From Natronosalvus vescus (lineage in GTDB: Archaea; Halobacteriota; Halobacteria; Halobacteriales; Natrialbaceae): a stretch of DNA of 64,000 nucleotides. The stretch lies in the NCBI RefSeq assembly GCF_023973145.1, contig NZ_CP099546.1:3720001-3784000 (forward strand), given 5' to 3'. Below the pieces are notes generated by a model. That model was given only the letters and a program-made list of their open reading frames with translations. It made no database searches and had not been told where the DNA came from. Of this stretch, positions 19,017 to 27,628 are shown piece after piece; within the stretch, counting starts at the first letter, position 1; every line of letters begins with the position of its first letter. Position numbers and translations under genes: made by a program.

Positions 19017-20162
19017 ATGGATACACCATTCGCCGATCGCGTGAATCGGTGCCAGGGACGCCTCGCCGATTACGGGGCTGACGTCGCCGTGATCGCTCCC
19101 GGCCCGAATCTCACCTACCTCGCCGGACTGACGGAGTCACCGTCGGAACGTCACTTCCTGTACGTCATCCCGCGGACGGGCGCGGCCACGATACTCGCGC
19201 CCGCGATGTATCGGGCCGAACTCGAGGAAGCGCCGATCGACCGCGTCCGCCTCTGGGACGACGGCGACGAGCCCGTCGCGATGCTTCAGACGGTTCTCGA
19301 AGACGTCGAACAGACCCTGTCCAACCCCGATCCCCTCAACATCCTGCTCGACGACCGCATGTGGACGACGTTCTCCCAGGACGTACGAGCCGTCCGTCCC
19401 GATGCGGAGTACGGCCTCGCGAGCAGCGTCCTTGGCCCGCTCAGGCTCCGAAAAGACGCCTTCGAGCGCGATACCCTCCGCACCGCTGGCTCTCTCGCCG
19501 ATCGCGTCTCGATGACTCTTCGAGACCGTAGCGATGAGGTCGTCGACCTGACCGAACGTGAACTCGCGGAAGAGATCAATCGCCTCCTCGAGCGCGAGGG
19601 CGGGGCGGGCCCGGCGTTCGACACGATCGTGGCTGCGGGGCCAAACGGCGCTCGTCCCCACCACCGACCGGACGAGACGGTCATCGAAGCGGGTGATCCG
19701 GTCGTGCTCGATTTCGGTGCGTACGTCGACGGCGGCCTCGAGTCCGGTGCAGCGCCGTACCCGGGCGACCAGACGCGAACGATCGTCTTCGATGGCGAAC
19801 CGCCAGCGGGTTACGAGGAGATACACGAGACGGTACGTCGCGCCCAGCGGGCCGCAGTCGACCACGTCGAACCCGAGGTGACGGCCGAATCGGTCGACGC
19901 CGTCGCCCGGGACGTCATCGAGGACGCCGGCTACGGGGACGAGTTCGTTCACCGAACCGGCCACGGTGTCGGCCTCGAGGTGCACGAACCACCGTACATC
20001 GTCGAGGGGAACGACCAGATCCTGGAACCTGGCATGGTTTTCAGCGTCGAACCGGGGATCTACCTCGAGGGTGAGTACGGAGTTCGCCTCGAGGATCTCG
20101 TGCTCGTGACCGAGGACGGCTCTGAACGGTTGAACTCGTCGCCGATGCGCTGGGAGGCCTGA
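19017..20162 (+). CDS. M24 family aminopeptidase (Xaa-Pro dipeptidase-like)
   Basis: A 381-residue cytoplasmic metallopeptidase: an N-terminal creatinase-like domain (to ~135) and a C-terminal pita-bread domain. Metal ligands are visible: VLDFGAYVDGG, GDQTRTIVFDGE, HRTGHGVGLEVHE, VFSVEPGIYLEGEYG and VRLEDLVLVT, giving Asp, Asp, His, Glu, Glu in family order. Likely cleaves dipeptides or N-terminal residues before proline. A TATA-like box lies at about 18988, leaderless distance. The proteasome operon follows downstream, so both act in peptide turnover, although a hairpin separates the units. Confidence 0.9.
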   Translation: MDTPFADRVNRCQGRLADYGADVAVIAPGPNLTYLAGLTESPSERHFLYVIPRTGAATILAPAMYRAELEEAPIDRVRLWDDGDEPVAMLQTVLEDVEQTLSNPDPLNILLDDRMWTTFSQDVRAVRPDAEYGLASSVLGPLRLRKDAFERDTLRTAGSLADRVSMTLRDRSDEVVDLTERELAEEINRLLEREGGAGPAFDTIVAAGPNGARPHHRPDETVIEAGDPVVLDFGAYVDGGLESGAAPYPGDQTRTIVFDGEPPAGYEEIHETVRRAQRAAVDHVEPEVTAESVDAVARDVIEDAGYGDEFVHRTGHGVGLEVHEPPYIVEGNDQILEPGMVFSVEPGIYLEGEYGVRLEDLVLVTEDGSERLNSSPMRWEA

Positions 20163-20183
20163 TAGGGGGCGAAGACGATGTAC

Positions 20184-20207
20184 CCCGCCGGTCGGCCGTG
20201 GCGGGGT
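20184..20207 (+). terminator. GC hairpin behind the M24 peptidase gene
   Basis: CCCCGCC (20184-20190), a 10-nt loop and GGCGGGG (20201-20207): a perfect 7-bp GC stem 21 nt after the stop; no long T run. Confidence 0.45.
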
Positions 20208-20272
20208 CGTTACTCGGCAGTGCGTGACGAAACGACGCCGCTGAAGCGACACGAGGATTGCTTCATTTCCCC

Positions 20273-20290
20273 GCTAAAATATATTTTAGC
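20273..20290. promoter_or_regulatory. 18-bp perfect palindrome covering the proteasome operon TATA region
   Basis: GCTAAAATATATTTTAGC is its own reverse complement. It lies 37 nt before the ATG at 20327 and is the only AT-rich block there, so it is probably both the TATA element and a dimeric-repressor operator. Confidence 0.65.
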
Positions 20291-20326
20291 TTTCACTTAT
20301 CCGCCGATGGAGCCTGTGTTGAGTCG

Positions 20327-21112
20327 ATGCACCCCAATCGACAGGAACAACGTCCAATCGAGAGTGGGCTCGAGTTCGGAACGGAATTCGCTCGAGGAAC
20401 CCCCACGACCATAGATCAGCATCGCACCGACAACCCGGAACCCGTCGTCTCGACCGGAACGACGATCGTCGGCGTGGCAGGCGACGAAAGTGTCGTTCTC
20501 GCCGGTGACACGCGTGCCAGTCTCGGCGGCCGATTCGTCACCAATCAGGACGCCCGGAAAGTCGAACGAATCGGGGAACGTGCCGCGGTCGGCTTCACCG
20601 GCAGCGTCAGTTCGGCACAGGCACTCCTCAGACAGCTTCGGGCCGAATCACGTCTGTACGAACACCGTCACAATCGCTCCCCATCCACCTCGACGCTGTC
20701 GTCGATGGCGGGATCGCTCCTCCGGAGCGGTCGCTTCCCGATGCTCGAGCTCGTCCTCGTCGGGATGGACGACCAGCCAGCGGTGTACAGCGTCGGCCGT
20801 GGTGGCTCGATCCTCGACTCGCCGTTCGCCGCCGCTGGCAGCGGGATGCAGGTCGCCTATGGGGCACTCGAGGATGCCTTCCGCGACGACCTCTCGATGG
20901 CCGAAACGCGCTCGATCGTCGCCAGTGCCGTCGCCGCCGCGACCGAACGGGACACCGCGAGCGGCGACGGGATGACCGTCGTGACGATTCAGGGTGGCGA
21001 CGAGATATCCCTCGAGGAGTCGGGATACGACTCGATCGAATCGGCGCTCGAGACGTGTTCGCACGATAGCGGCCCCGCGAACCACCGCTCTGAATCGGAG
21101 GGTAAGCGATGA
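20327..21112 (+). CDS. psmB: proteasome beta subunit, divergent paralogue
   Basis: Catalytic subunit of the 20S proteasome. A 261-residue protein with a 44-residue propeptide ending VVSTG; the next residues TTIVGVAGDE give the mature N-terminal Thr nucleophile. Asp17 of the mature chain is present (VVLAGDTRAS) and the catalytic Lys is present (DARKVE) but displaced one residue by an insertion in GGRFVTNQ. Start ATG 20327 (MHPNRQEQ) was chosen over 20258 because it follows the palindromic promoter. It overlaps the alpha gene by ATGA. Most haloarchaea encode alpha and beta apart, so a beta-alpha operon suggests an accessory, separately controlled proteasome. Confidence 0.9.
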   Translation: MHPNRQEQRPIESGLEFGTEFARGTPTTIDQHRTDNPEPVVSTGTTIVGVAGDESVVLAGDTRASLGGRFVTNQDARKVERIGERAAVGFTGSVSSAQALLRQLRAESRLYEHRHNRSPSTSTLSSMAGSLLRSGRFPMLELVLVGMDDQPAVYSVGRGGSILDSPFAAAGSGMQVAYGALEDAFRDDLSMAETRSIVASAVAAATERDTASGDGMTVVTIQGGDEISLEESGYDSIESALETCSHDSGPANHRSESEGKR

Positions 21113-21876
21113 ACGGAAACGCCAGGCAGCAGGCCTACGACCGCGGCCACACCATCTTCTCGCCCGACGGGCGACTGTACCAGGTCGAGTACGCCAGGCA
21201 GGCGGTCGAACGCGGTGCGCCGAGCGTCGGCATCCGCACGGACGACGGCATCGTTCTGGCCGCCCGGAAACGGATTCGATCGCCACTGCTCGAGGCCGAT
21301 TCCATCGACAAGATTCACGCCGTCGACGACCACCTCGCTATCGCGTCGGCGGGCCACGCCGCCGACGCACACCGACTCGTCGATGAGGCTCGCCTCGCGA
21401 GTCAGCGCCATCGGCTCAGCTACGACGAACCAATCCCATTCGAGGCGCTCGCGGACGCGGTCGCCCGACACGTACAGGAACACACCCACGCCGGTGGATC
21501 GAGACCGTACGGTGCGGCGCTCCTCGTCGGCGGGATAGACGCAGCGCCACCGACCATCTCGTCCGAGGGGCCGACGCCTCGATTGTACGAAGTCGACCCG
21601 AGCGGGACCCGATACGGCTGGCACGGGGTCGCCATCGGCGACGGCTCGACGGGATGTCGGGAGATTCTCGAGTCGTCCCTCCCGGAATCGACGTCGACAG
21701 GTGAAGACGAACTGCCGCTGTCAATCGACGACGTGATCGGTGTCGCGTTCGACGCGCTCGAGGCCGCCAGCGACGAGGCGATTACCGTGGATACGGCCGA
21801 ATGTTCACTACTCCGAACTGACGGTGAACGGCCAGAACACCTCTCGAGCGAACGCCTCGCTGGGTACCTCGCCTGA
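21109..21876 (+). CDS. psmA: proteasome alpha subunit, divergent paralogue
   Basis: Gate and ring-forming subunit. A 255-residue protein with the alpha signature AYDRGHTIFSPDGRLYQVEYARQAVERG; the Lys used by PAN-type ATPases to dock appears conserved (SIDKIHAVDDHLAIASAGH). Compared with the main haloarchaeal alpha (from memory), it has His for Ile/Thr after DRG and a different middle part (HRLSYDEPIPFEALADAVARHVQEHTHAG). It overlaps psmB by 4 nt, so the two are translated together and probably assemble with one another; mixing with the housekeeping subunits is possible. No regulatory ATPase is nearby. Confidence 0.9.
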   Translation: MNGNARQQAYDRGHTIFSPDGRLYQVEYARQAVERGAPSVGIRTDDGIVLAARKRIRSPLLEADSIDKIHAVDDHLAIASAGHAADAHRLVDEARLASQRHRLSYDEPIPFEALADAVARHVQEHTHAGGSRPYGAALLVGGIDAAPPTISSEGPTPRLYEVDPSGTRYGWHGVAIGDGSTGCREILESSLPESTSTGEDELPLSIDDVIGVAFDALEAASDEAITVDTAECSLLRTDGERPEHLSSERLAGYLA

Positions 21877-21901
21877 ATCGATCGACCCTGCGTACGTGTG
21901 A

Positions 21902-23113
21902 TCAGTCCCGGTCGATCGCTCCCGATTCGTCGGAAGCGCTTCGCTGGGTTTCGACGACCTGACTGGTGCCGTCGACGTACAGCGCCAGCACGTCACCTGC
22001 TCGTTCGGTTACGACGCGAACGCAGATCGGCTCCTTCGAGAGAACCGTTTCGGCCCACTCGGGCCCGACGTTCCACAGGGGCCGGTTGCGGATGTCGATC
22101 CCGTGATCGTGGTAAAACGAGATGACGCTCGGATGCTCGAGGATGGAGAGCGTGACGGGGCATCGGAGTTCGTGTTGGCACTGATTGCAGGTGTGAACCA
22201 CCTGTGGCGGCGTCTGGCTGTGCTCGCCCGCGGTCTCGCCCCCAGTTGAACCGGCTCCCGATTCCGTCGAGAGAGTCGATACCCGACTCGCGACGTCGCC
22301 GCCACACTCCGGACAGACGCCGTCACTCATCGTCGCGAGCCGATATCGATGATGTCGGTCGAAGGCTGCGGGAAGGTCGTCGCCGTGGCTCTCGAGCCCG
22401 GACGGTGGAAACTGCAGTCGGAGAACCTGCCGGTCACAGTCTGGGCAGGTGATCGTCACGACGTTGTCCACGGTCTGTGCCTCGAGCGTCGGTAGTTCGT
22501 GTTCGTGTTCTCGTTCGTCTTCGGGTTCGAATGCGGATCCCGATTCGGCAGATACGGATGAAGATGTGGACGCAGATGATCGATCACGGGTACAGAACGG
22601 GCACGGGTCGTCGAGTTCGATCGGCGGACTGTCGATTCGCCTGGTGTACGCCCCCGTCTGGATTGCCCGGGCGATTTTCAGTCCGGCGTAGGTAAACTCG
22701 TAGCCCGGTTCTCGGCGGCCGTCATCATCGCCGTCCGAATCGTCGGTAGCGTCGACCTTCCGGAGAAACGGGCCAACGAGTTTCTCGAGATGGTAAGCGA
22801 ACCCGGCCGAGGTGTCGGCCGAGCTGGCCGCGAAGAGGTCGGCGAACGTCTGCCTCGAGAGGCCGTCGTCCTCGAGCGCGTGCAACTGGTTCTCGAGGAT
22901 TTCCGCTCGGATCTCGTGTCCGACGGCCTGGAATGCGCTCGAGGAGTCAATGATCTCCGTCCGCTCGAGGGAAACGTCGCTCGAGTCGCCACCGGTGCGC
23001 TCGTCGCTCGAGTCGCCACTCGTGCTCCTGTCGCGATTGGTACCCGCCCGCGATCGTTCACCAGTGGCTGACGTAGCGAACTGGCCGTCGCCGTCCGCGT
23101 CGGACTGGGTCAC
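21902..23113 (-). CDS. winged-helix regulator with multiple zinc knuckles
   Basis: A 403-residue acidic protein of an ArsR-like haloarchaeal family. The N-terminal wHTH runs from about FQAVGHEIRAEILENQL to the YHLEKLVGPFLRK recognition part, with EFTYAGLKIARAIQTGAY behind it. The C-terminal two thirds holds four CxxC pairs (CPFC, CPDC, CPECG, CNQCQHE), probably zinc ribbons. GTG 23113 (VTQSDADGDG) was chosen because the frame upstream to 23368 is not halophile-like and would overlap the next gene. It lies 61 nt behind the Bax1 gene on the same strand. Ligand and targets unknown. Confidence 0.75.
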   Translation of the reverse strand: MTQSDADGDGQFATSATGERSRAGTNRDRSTSGDSSDERTGGDSSDVSLERTEIIDSSSAFQAVGHEIRAEILENQLHALEDDGLSRQTFADLFAASSADTSAGFAYHLEKLVGPFLRKVDATDDSDGDDDGRREPGYEFTYAGLKIARAIQTGAYTRRIDSPPIELDDPCPFCTRDRSSASTSSSVSAESGSAFEPEDEREHEHELPTLEAQTVDNVVTITCPDCDRQVLRLQFPPSGLESHGDDLPAAFDRHHRYRLATMSDGVCPECGGDVASRVSTLSTESGAGSTGGETAGEHSQTPPQVVHTCNQCQHELRCPVTLSILEHPSVISFYHDHGIDIRNRPLWNVGPEWAETVLSKEPICVRVVTERAGDVLALYVDGTSQVVETQRSASDESGAIDRD

Positions 23114-23174
23114 ACGCGAGCTACTCCAGCCTGCCACATGAGTATTGTGCCCCCACGGCGCCGAGAAAACCTCC

Positions 23175-24680
23175 TCACGACCGTTCCCGCAAAACTCCAC
23201 CGCCGAGTCCTTCCCACTCGACGCGATAGCCCAGGCGCGAAAGTGCTGCACTCGATTCTTCGATGCCGACGTTCTCGAGGACGGACTCGGCCGCCGACAG
23301 CGAACAGCCGGCCTCAAGTTCGTCCGCGAGGCGCTCGAGCACCGCGGGCCTGACGAGGGTACGTCCAACGCGTTCGTGTACGGGAAAGTGAACCGATTCG
23401 ATGGCGTCTTCGCTGACGCCGTGGCTTCCGGCGACGTCGGCGAGCGTGATCACGTCCGCCTCCGGAACCAGTTCAGCTGGGAGGGTCGAGACGCTCGCTT
23501 CAACCAGGTCGGCCTCGTACTCCCGGAGGACATCGGCGACGTCCTTGATGCGCACCGTTCCCCGGTACGGAATCGCCCGGTGGTCGCGGGCTTCGATCGC
23601 TTCCCCGGCACCGAGCGATTCGTCGACGGCGACAAGCATGTCTACGTCCTCGAGTTCCGCGAGTTGAGCGAGCTTCTTCTCGACGTATTCGGGCGTCCAG
23701 AAGCCCATAATTTCGAAGTACACCCGAAAGTCGGCGTGGCGATAGTCGAAGGCGAAATCGGGAATCATCACCCGCGTTCCCGTCGCGAGTGGCTCGGGTT
23801 CCCGGCGCAGTTCCCACTCGAGGTCGAGTCCCCCGAACCGGGCGGCGAAGTCGGCTTCGACGTCGCTGTCGAAAGAGACCTCGGCTATCGGCTCGGCGTC
23901 CGGGACGCGAATCGGATCGTCGTCCGACAGCGAGAGCGTTCGCTCCGTTCCCCGGTCGTCGATCGTCGCCTCGAGCGACCACTCCCTCGCGTTCACGAGC
24001 GTCCGAAGGAGGCGAGCGAATCCCGTCCCGTAGCGTCTTGTCGCCCGAAAGAGGGTCGTCGGACCGGTGACGACGACTACCCGTCCCTCATCTGTTCGCT
24101 CGATCTCGTACATCAACCGGAGTCGTTTGACCGCCGACACGAGCGTCTTCGGATCGCCCGATCGGATTCGAACCTCGGTAGCGTCGAACAGCGCGGTCTG
24201 TGCCAGCGAGAGGTTGTAGCGTGCCAGGAGTTCGTCCGGCGTCCACGGGACGTCTATCTCGCGGAGTACCTGCCGCTCCTCGAGATCGGCGTACAGCGCC
24301 CCCTCGAGCGTTGGGACGGACAGGTCGAACCGATCGGCAGCCTGCTCGAGCGCTCGCTCTCGCTCGGTCTCGGTCACGACGCCGACGGTTTCGGCCGCCT
24401 CGAACACCCGCGGTCGAAGCCGTTCGGGATCGACTGGAGCGTCCGTTTCGAAGGCTGCCTCTCGCTCGAGCAACGTGGCGAAACCACGAACCAGTTTGAA
24501 GTCGGGAGCGTCGGCCTCGAGGTCAGCGAGCGCATCCTCGAGCGTTTCGCGTGTCTCGCCGGCGTGCCCCTGAAACGTCCCGATAACGCGGGCGGCGAGC
24601 GGCCGGTGCTCCCGGCGAGCGAACTGGGGATGGTAGCCGCCGCCGGCCCTCGAGACGCGAAGCAGTTCCTTGCGCAGCAT
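23175..24680 (-). CDS. bax1: DUF790 family nuclease, Bax1-like
   Basis: A 501-residue protein starting MLRKELLRVSRAGGGYHPQF, matching the archaeal DUF790/Bax1 family, which in other archaea binds the XPB helicase and cuts DNA bubbles in nucleotide excision repair. The C-terminal PD-(D/E)XK-like nuclease part is visible as VMIPDFAFDYRHADFRVYFEIMGFWTPEYVEKKL, with the acidic/Lys pattern expected. The start was placed at ATG 24680; frames further upstream are rich in Arg and Pro. XPB is usually the neighbour, but none is found here. Downstream is the zinc HTH regulator, possibly co-transcribed. Confidence 0.85.
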   Translation of the reverse strand: MLRKELLRVSRAGGGYHPQFARREHRPLAARVIGTFQGHAGETRETLEDALADLEADAPDFKLVRGFATLLEREAAFETDAPVDPERLRPRVFEAAETVGVVTETERERALEQAADRFDLSVPTLEGALYADLEERQVLREIDVPWTPDELLARYNLSLAQTALFDATEVRIRSGDPKTLVSAVKRLRLMYEIERTDEGRVVVVTGPTTLFRATRRYGTGFARLLRTLVNAREWSLEATIDDRGTERTLSLSDDDPIRVPDAEPIAEVSFDSDVEADFAARFGGLDLEWELRREPEPLATGTRVMIPDFAFDYRHADFRVYFEIMGFWTPEYVEKKLAQLAELEDVDMLVAVDESLGAGEAIEARDHRAIPYRGTVRIKDVADVLREYEADLVEASVSTLPAELVPEADVITLADVAGSHGVSEDAIESVHFPVHERVGRTLVRPAVLERLADELEAGCSLSAAESVLENVGIEESSAALSRLGYRVEWEGLGGGVLRERS

Positions 24681-24981
24681 CCGATCGGTTCTCGGGGTGC
24701 TGACGGCAAAAGTCGTCCGCTCGAGGGGCCGATTCGGGTCTGGTGCTGAGATTCGTTCCCAGGGACGACGTAGAATCTGGGAGGCACGTCCCCAGCCGGA
24801 AACCCACACATGGCCAACACCAAACCCAAAACGTTTCACTTGCGCGTGACGTCCATTTTGGTAGCATGTCACGCCGAGTGAGTCGTCGCGTCCGAACGCC
24901 AGTTCTCAACCTGCGGGGCCGCTCGCGGTCGCCAGTAGACCGAACCGTTGTCTCCGACTCCCGTGTGAGGTGGATCTCGCT

Positions 24982-25608
24982 ATGAGGCCGACTCACATCG
25001 ATGCGATCGTCGACCTCGCCTACGGGGCGTTGATTATTCTCTCGGTCGTGTTGATCGCGAGGCTCGACACGAACATTGGTATCGCGTTCGGGGTCGGGGT
25101 CTTCGCATCCTATGTCATCCACGTCGTCTGGAAGATGGCGCGGTTCGACCCCGAGTGGATGACTCGAGTCGTCGAGGAAACTGTCGGCGAGACCGTCGAG
25201 GAGACGGTCGAGAAGGAGGTCGGCCCACGGGTCGAACAGACGGTCAGCGAAACCGTCGAGAAGGAAGTTAGCCCGAAGGTCGAACAGACGGTCAGCGAAA
25301 CCGTCGAGAAAGAGGTTGGCCCGAAGGTCGAACAGACGGTCAGCGAAACCGTCGAGAAAGAGGTTGGTCCGAAGGTCGAACAGACGGTCAGCGAAACCGT
25401 CGAAGAATCGGTGACGAAACAGGTTCAGGAGGTGCAGTCACAGGTCGAATCGGTCGAAGAACGCGTCGACCGCCGACCCCGAGAGGATCAGGTCGAGGCC
25501 TTGATCGAGGAGTCAGTCGAGAGCAATCAGGAGAACGAAGGACGTGGCGGCGAGACCGACGACGGCGAGACCGACGACGGCGAGACTGACGACGACGAGT
25601 CCGAGTAG
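24982..25608 (+). CDS. membrane-anchored coiled-coil repeat protein
   Basis: A 208-residue protein. Residues ~8-55 hold two hydrophobic segments (LAYGALIILSVVLIARL and IGIAFGVGVFASYVIHVVW), followed by a long acidic heptad-like tail. Four nearly identical 16-residue units EKEVGPKVEQTVSETV stand in the middle, and three ETDDG units end the protein. ATG 24982 was chosen over GTG 24970 because the first hydrophobic helix starts just after it. Function unknown; it may be a filament or membrane-organising protein, topologically opposite to the giant coiled-coil protein at the window start (anchor first, rod second). Confidence 0.75.
   Translation: MRPTHIDAIVDLAYGALIILSVVLIARLDTNIGIAFGVGVFASYVIHVVWKMARFDPEWMTRVVEETVGETVEETVEKEVGPRVEQTVSETVEKEVSPKVEQTVSETVEKEVGPKVEQTVSETVEKEVGPKVEQTVSETVEESVTKQVQEVQSQVESVEERVDRRPREDQVEALIEESVESNQENEGRGGETDDGETDDGETDDDESE
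25210..25401 (+). repeat. four tandem 48-bp coding repeats
   Basis: Units 25210-25257, 25258-25305, 25306-25353, 25354-25401. Units 2-4 differ by only a few bases even at third positions, so the duplication is recent. Each encodes 16 residues. Confidence 0.9.
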
Positions 25609-25667
25609 CCACCTCCTTTCAGCACGATTTTGCGTCCTTTCAGTGGTGTGGTGCTGATATGGATCGT

Positions 25668-26096
25668 TCACCTGACGACCGTCACCGGTATCGGGGCCCG
25701 CTTGACTACTGTCTCGGCGACGTTTCCCACGAGGATCCGTCGAGTGACGCCTTCGCTGTGTTTCCCGTGGCTGCCGATTACGATCGTCTCGTAGTCGTCC
25801 GCCCGGTCGACGATCGCACGGGCCGGGTGCCCGATTGCGACGGCCGTCTCGATCTCACGATCACGGTTAGCTGCGACGTTGCGTGCGCGCTCGAAGACGG
25901 ATTCGGCCCGCTCGGCAGCCGCCTTCTCGATGTCCTCTTCGAGGGCGAGGCCAACCGCGTCGCCCATCATCATGGATGGCACGCCGACGACGTTCAACAC
26001 CGTTACTGCGGCGTCGGGATGGTTCTCGAGCGCGTAAACGAGAGCGTGTTCGGCGGGCCTCGAGTCGTCCATCGGGACGAGGATCTTCGAGAGCAT
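25668..26096 (-). CDS. universal stress protein UspA family
   Basis: A 142-residue cytoplasmic protein starting MLSKILVPMDDSRPAEHAL, with the ATP-binding UspA signature GSHGKHSEGVTRRILVGNVAETV near the C-terminus. Start 26096 was chosen over 26105 because CCTTATGG at about 26124 then lies at leaderless distance. It follows the PiT transporter gene on the same strand (137-nt gap). UspA-PiT pairs are common in haloarchaea, suggesting a link to phosphate or energy stress. Confidence 0.9.
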   Translation of the reverse strand: MLSKILVPMDDSRPAEHALVYALENHPDAAVTVLNVVGVPSMMMGDAVGLALEEDIEKAAAERAESVFERARNVAANRDREIETAVAIGHPARAIVDRADDYETIVIGSHGKHSEGVTRRILVGNVAETVVKRAPIPVTVVR

Positions 26097-26233
26097 GGGT
26101 GACATTCGACATCTGTGACCATAAGGACAGGTCTGGTCGCGAACGGGCGGAACGGCGACGTCACTTGCCCGCGAGTGAAGCCCTGAGCACGTCAGCGACC
26201 CCCACTGGAATCAGTTCGTGCGTCCTGATTCGT

Positions 26234-27406
26234 TTACGCGACGCCGGGAAGCACCGTGAAGAACCCGTACGCAAGGAGGGTGGACATCGACGGCCCGATG
26301 ATCCACATCGAGACGTATTTCATGACGGCTCGTGGGTTGAACAGGTCGCTCGCGTCGAGCACGTCTTCGGTCTCCTCCTCCCCGATCGCCGGCGCTTTCT
26401 CTCCGGACTCTTCTGCCGTGAGCGCCCCCATCGCGATTTCGGTATCGCTCGTGTCGCCGGCAATCGCTTCCCGAGCCGTGATGGGTCGGGTAGCTCGCCC
26501 CCAGCCGAGACCGACGATCGTCATCACCGACGCCATCACGAGGCTGATCGGGATGCCCATCCACGAGAGTGTCGTCGTGATCGACGCCGCCGTAACCATT
26601 ACGATGAGGGCGGCGAGCAGCGGGATGTCGCTGAGTTCGCCGCCGACTGATTCCATCGTCCGGCGAGCGATGGTAAATCCGCCGAGACCGATCGCGACCG
26701 TCGCGAGGAGAATGGCCGGTGTCGGCTCGAGCGCGTTGCTGCTGACGAGTGGTGCGACGGCATTGGGGACGTTGCTGGCCCCGGCGCTGAACGCCATGTA
26801 GCAGCCGACGGCCATGACGATCATCGTACTCACAAGTTCACGATACGTCGTGTTCGGGCCGAGAACTGGTTTCGGGAGCGTTGTCGTTCGATCGAGAGCC
26901 AACAGCGCCCCATCCGACTTCTTAATCTGGTATCGACGATTGAGTTCCGGGTAGATGTACCGTCCGATGGTCGCGCCGATCCAGAACCCGATGATCGGGG
27001 TAACGACCCACCACGAGATGATCCAGGCGATCGTCTCGTAGTTGAGCGTTCCCGTCGCCAGTCCCAGCCCAGCGATCGCCCCAACCGTCGTCATCGAGGT
27101 CGGAACGGGCACGCCGAAGACGTTTGCAATCAGGATGCCGAGGCCGATGAAAAAGAGGACGGCGACCCCCGCAGCCAGGGAGATTTCGATCGTAATGATG
27201 TCCCCCGACAGCGTGTCCATGACGTTCTGACCGACGGTCGCCCCGCCGAGAAAGACGAAAAACGTCATCACGGCGGCGGCGGTCGTCTTTCGAATCAGCC
27301 CTGCCCCAACCGCAGGCCCCCACGCGATCCCGGTCGACGAACCACCGATGTTGAAACCGACGAAAAGAGAGGCGACGATGCCGATCGCCAGTACGGTCGA
27401 GATCAT
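26234..27406 (-). CDS. inorganic phosphate transporter, PiT family
   Basis: A 390-residue membrane protein with about ten hydrophobic helices. The inverted-repeat signature of PiT carriers appears twice: GFNIGGSSTGIAWGPAVGAG near the N-terminus and AFSAGASNVPNAVAPLVSS in the second half. A long acidic cytoplasmic loop (TAEESGEKAPAIGEEETEDV) precedes the last helices. It imports phosphate with H+ or Na+. A TATA-like ATAATCTATTT on the minus strand lies ~30 nt upstream. Neighbours are UspA (downstream) and an HTH protein (upstream), which may regulate it. Confidence 0.9.
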   Translation of the reverse strand: MISTVLAIGIVASLFVGFNIGGSSTGIAWGPAVGAGLIRKTTAAAVMTFFVFLGGATVGQNVMDTLSGDIITIEISLAAGVAVLFFIGLGILIANVFGVPVPTSMTTVGAIAGLGLATGTLNYETIAWIISWWVVTPIIGFWIGATIGRYIYPELNRRYQIKKSDGALLALDRTTTLPKPVLGPNTTYRELVSTMIVMAVGCYMAFSAGASNVPNAVAPLVSSNALEPTPAILLATVAIGLGGFTIARRTMESVGGELSDIPLLAALIVMVTAASITTTLSWMGIPISLVMASVMTIVGLGWGRATRPITAREAIAGDTSDTEIAMGALTAEESGEKAPAIGEEETEDVLDASDLFNPRAVMKYVSMWIIGPSMSTLLAYGFFTVLPGVA

Positions 27407-27628
27407 TGCATTATAGATTACGTGAACGGACAGAAATAGATTATGAGACCATCCGTCCCGTGTGCAGGATTTCGAGATAATTTGTCAAAGTGGGTGTAAT
27501 TCTTCGAGGCGGTGAGTACGGCTTCGAATCGATGGCAAACCGTTTCGGGTGGACACGTCATTAAAATGGTCGGAGGACACGAGCGCGTTCCGTAGGGCCT
27601 GCTCGATCGGTTCAACCGACGGACTCGA

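Noticed and set aside
25210-25401. CRISPR-like array
   Set aside because: The four 48-bp units are contiguous without spacers and in frame with a protein.
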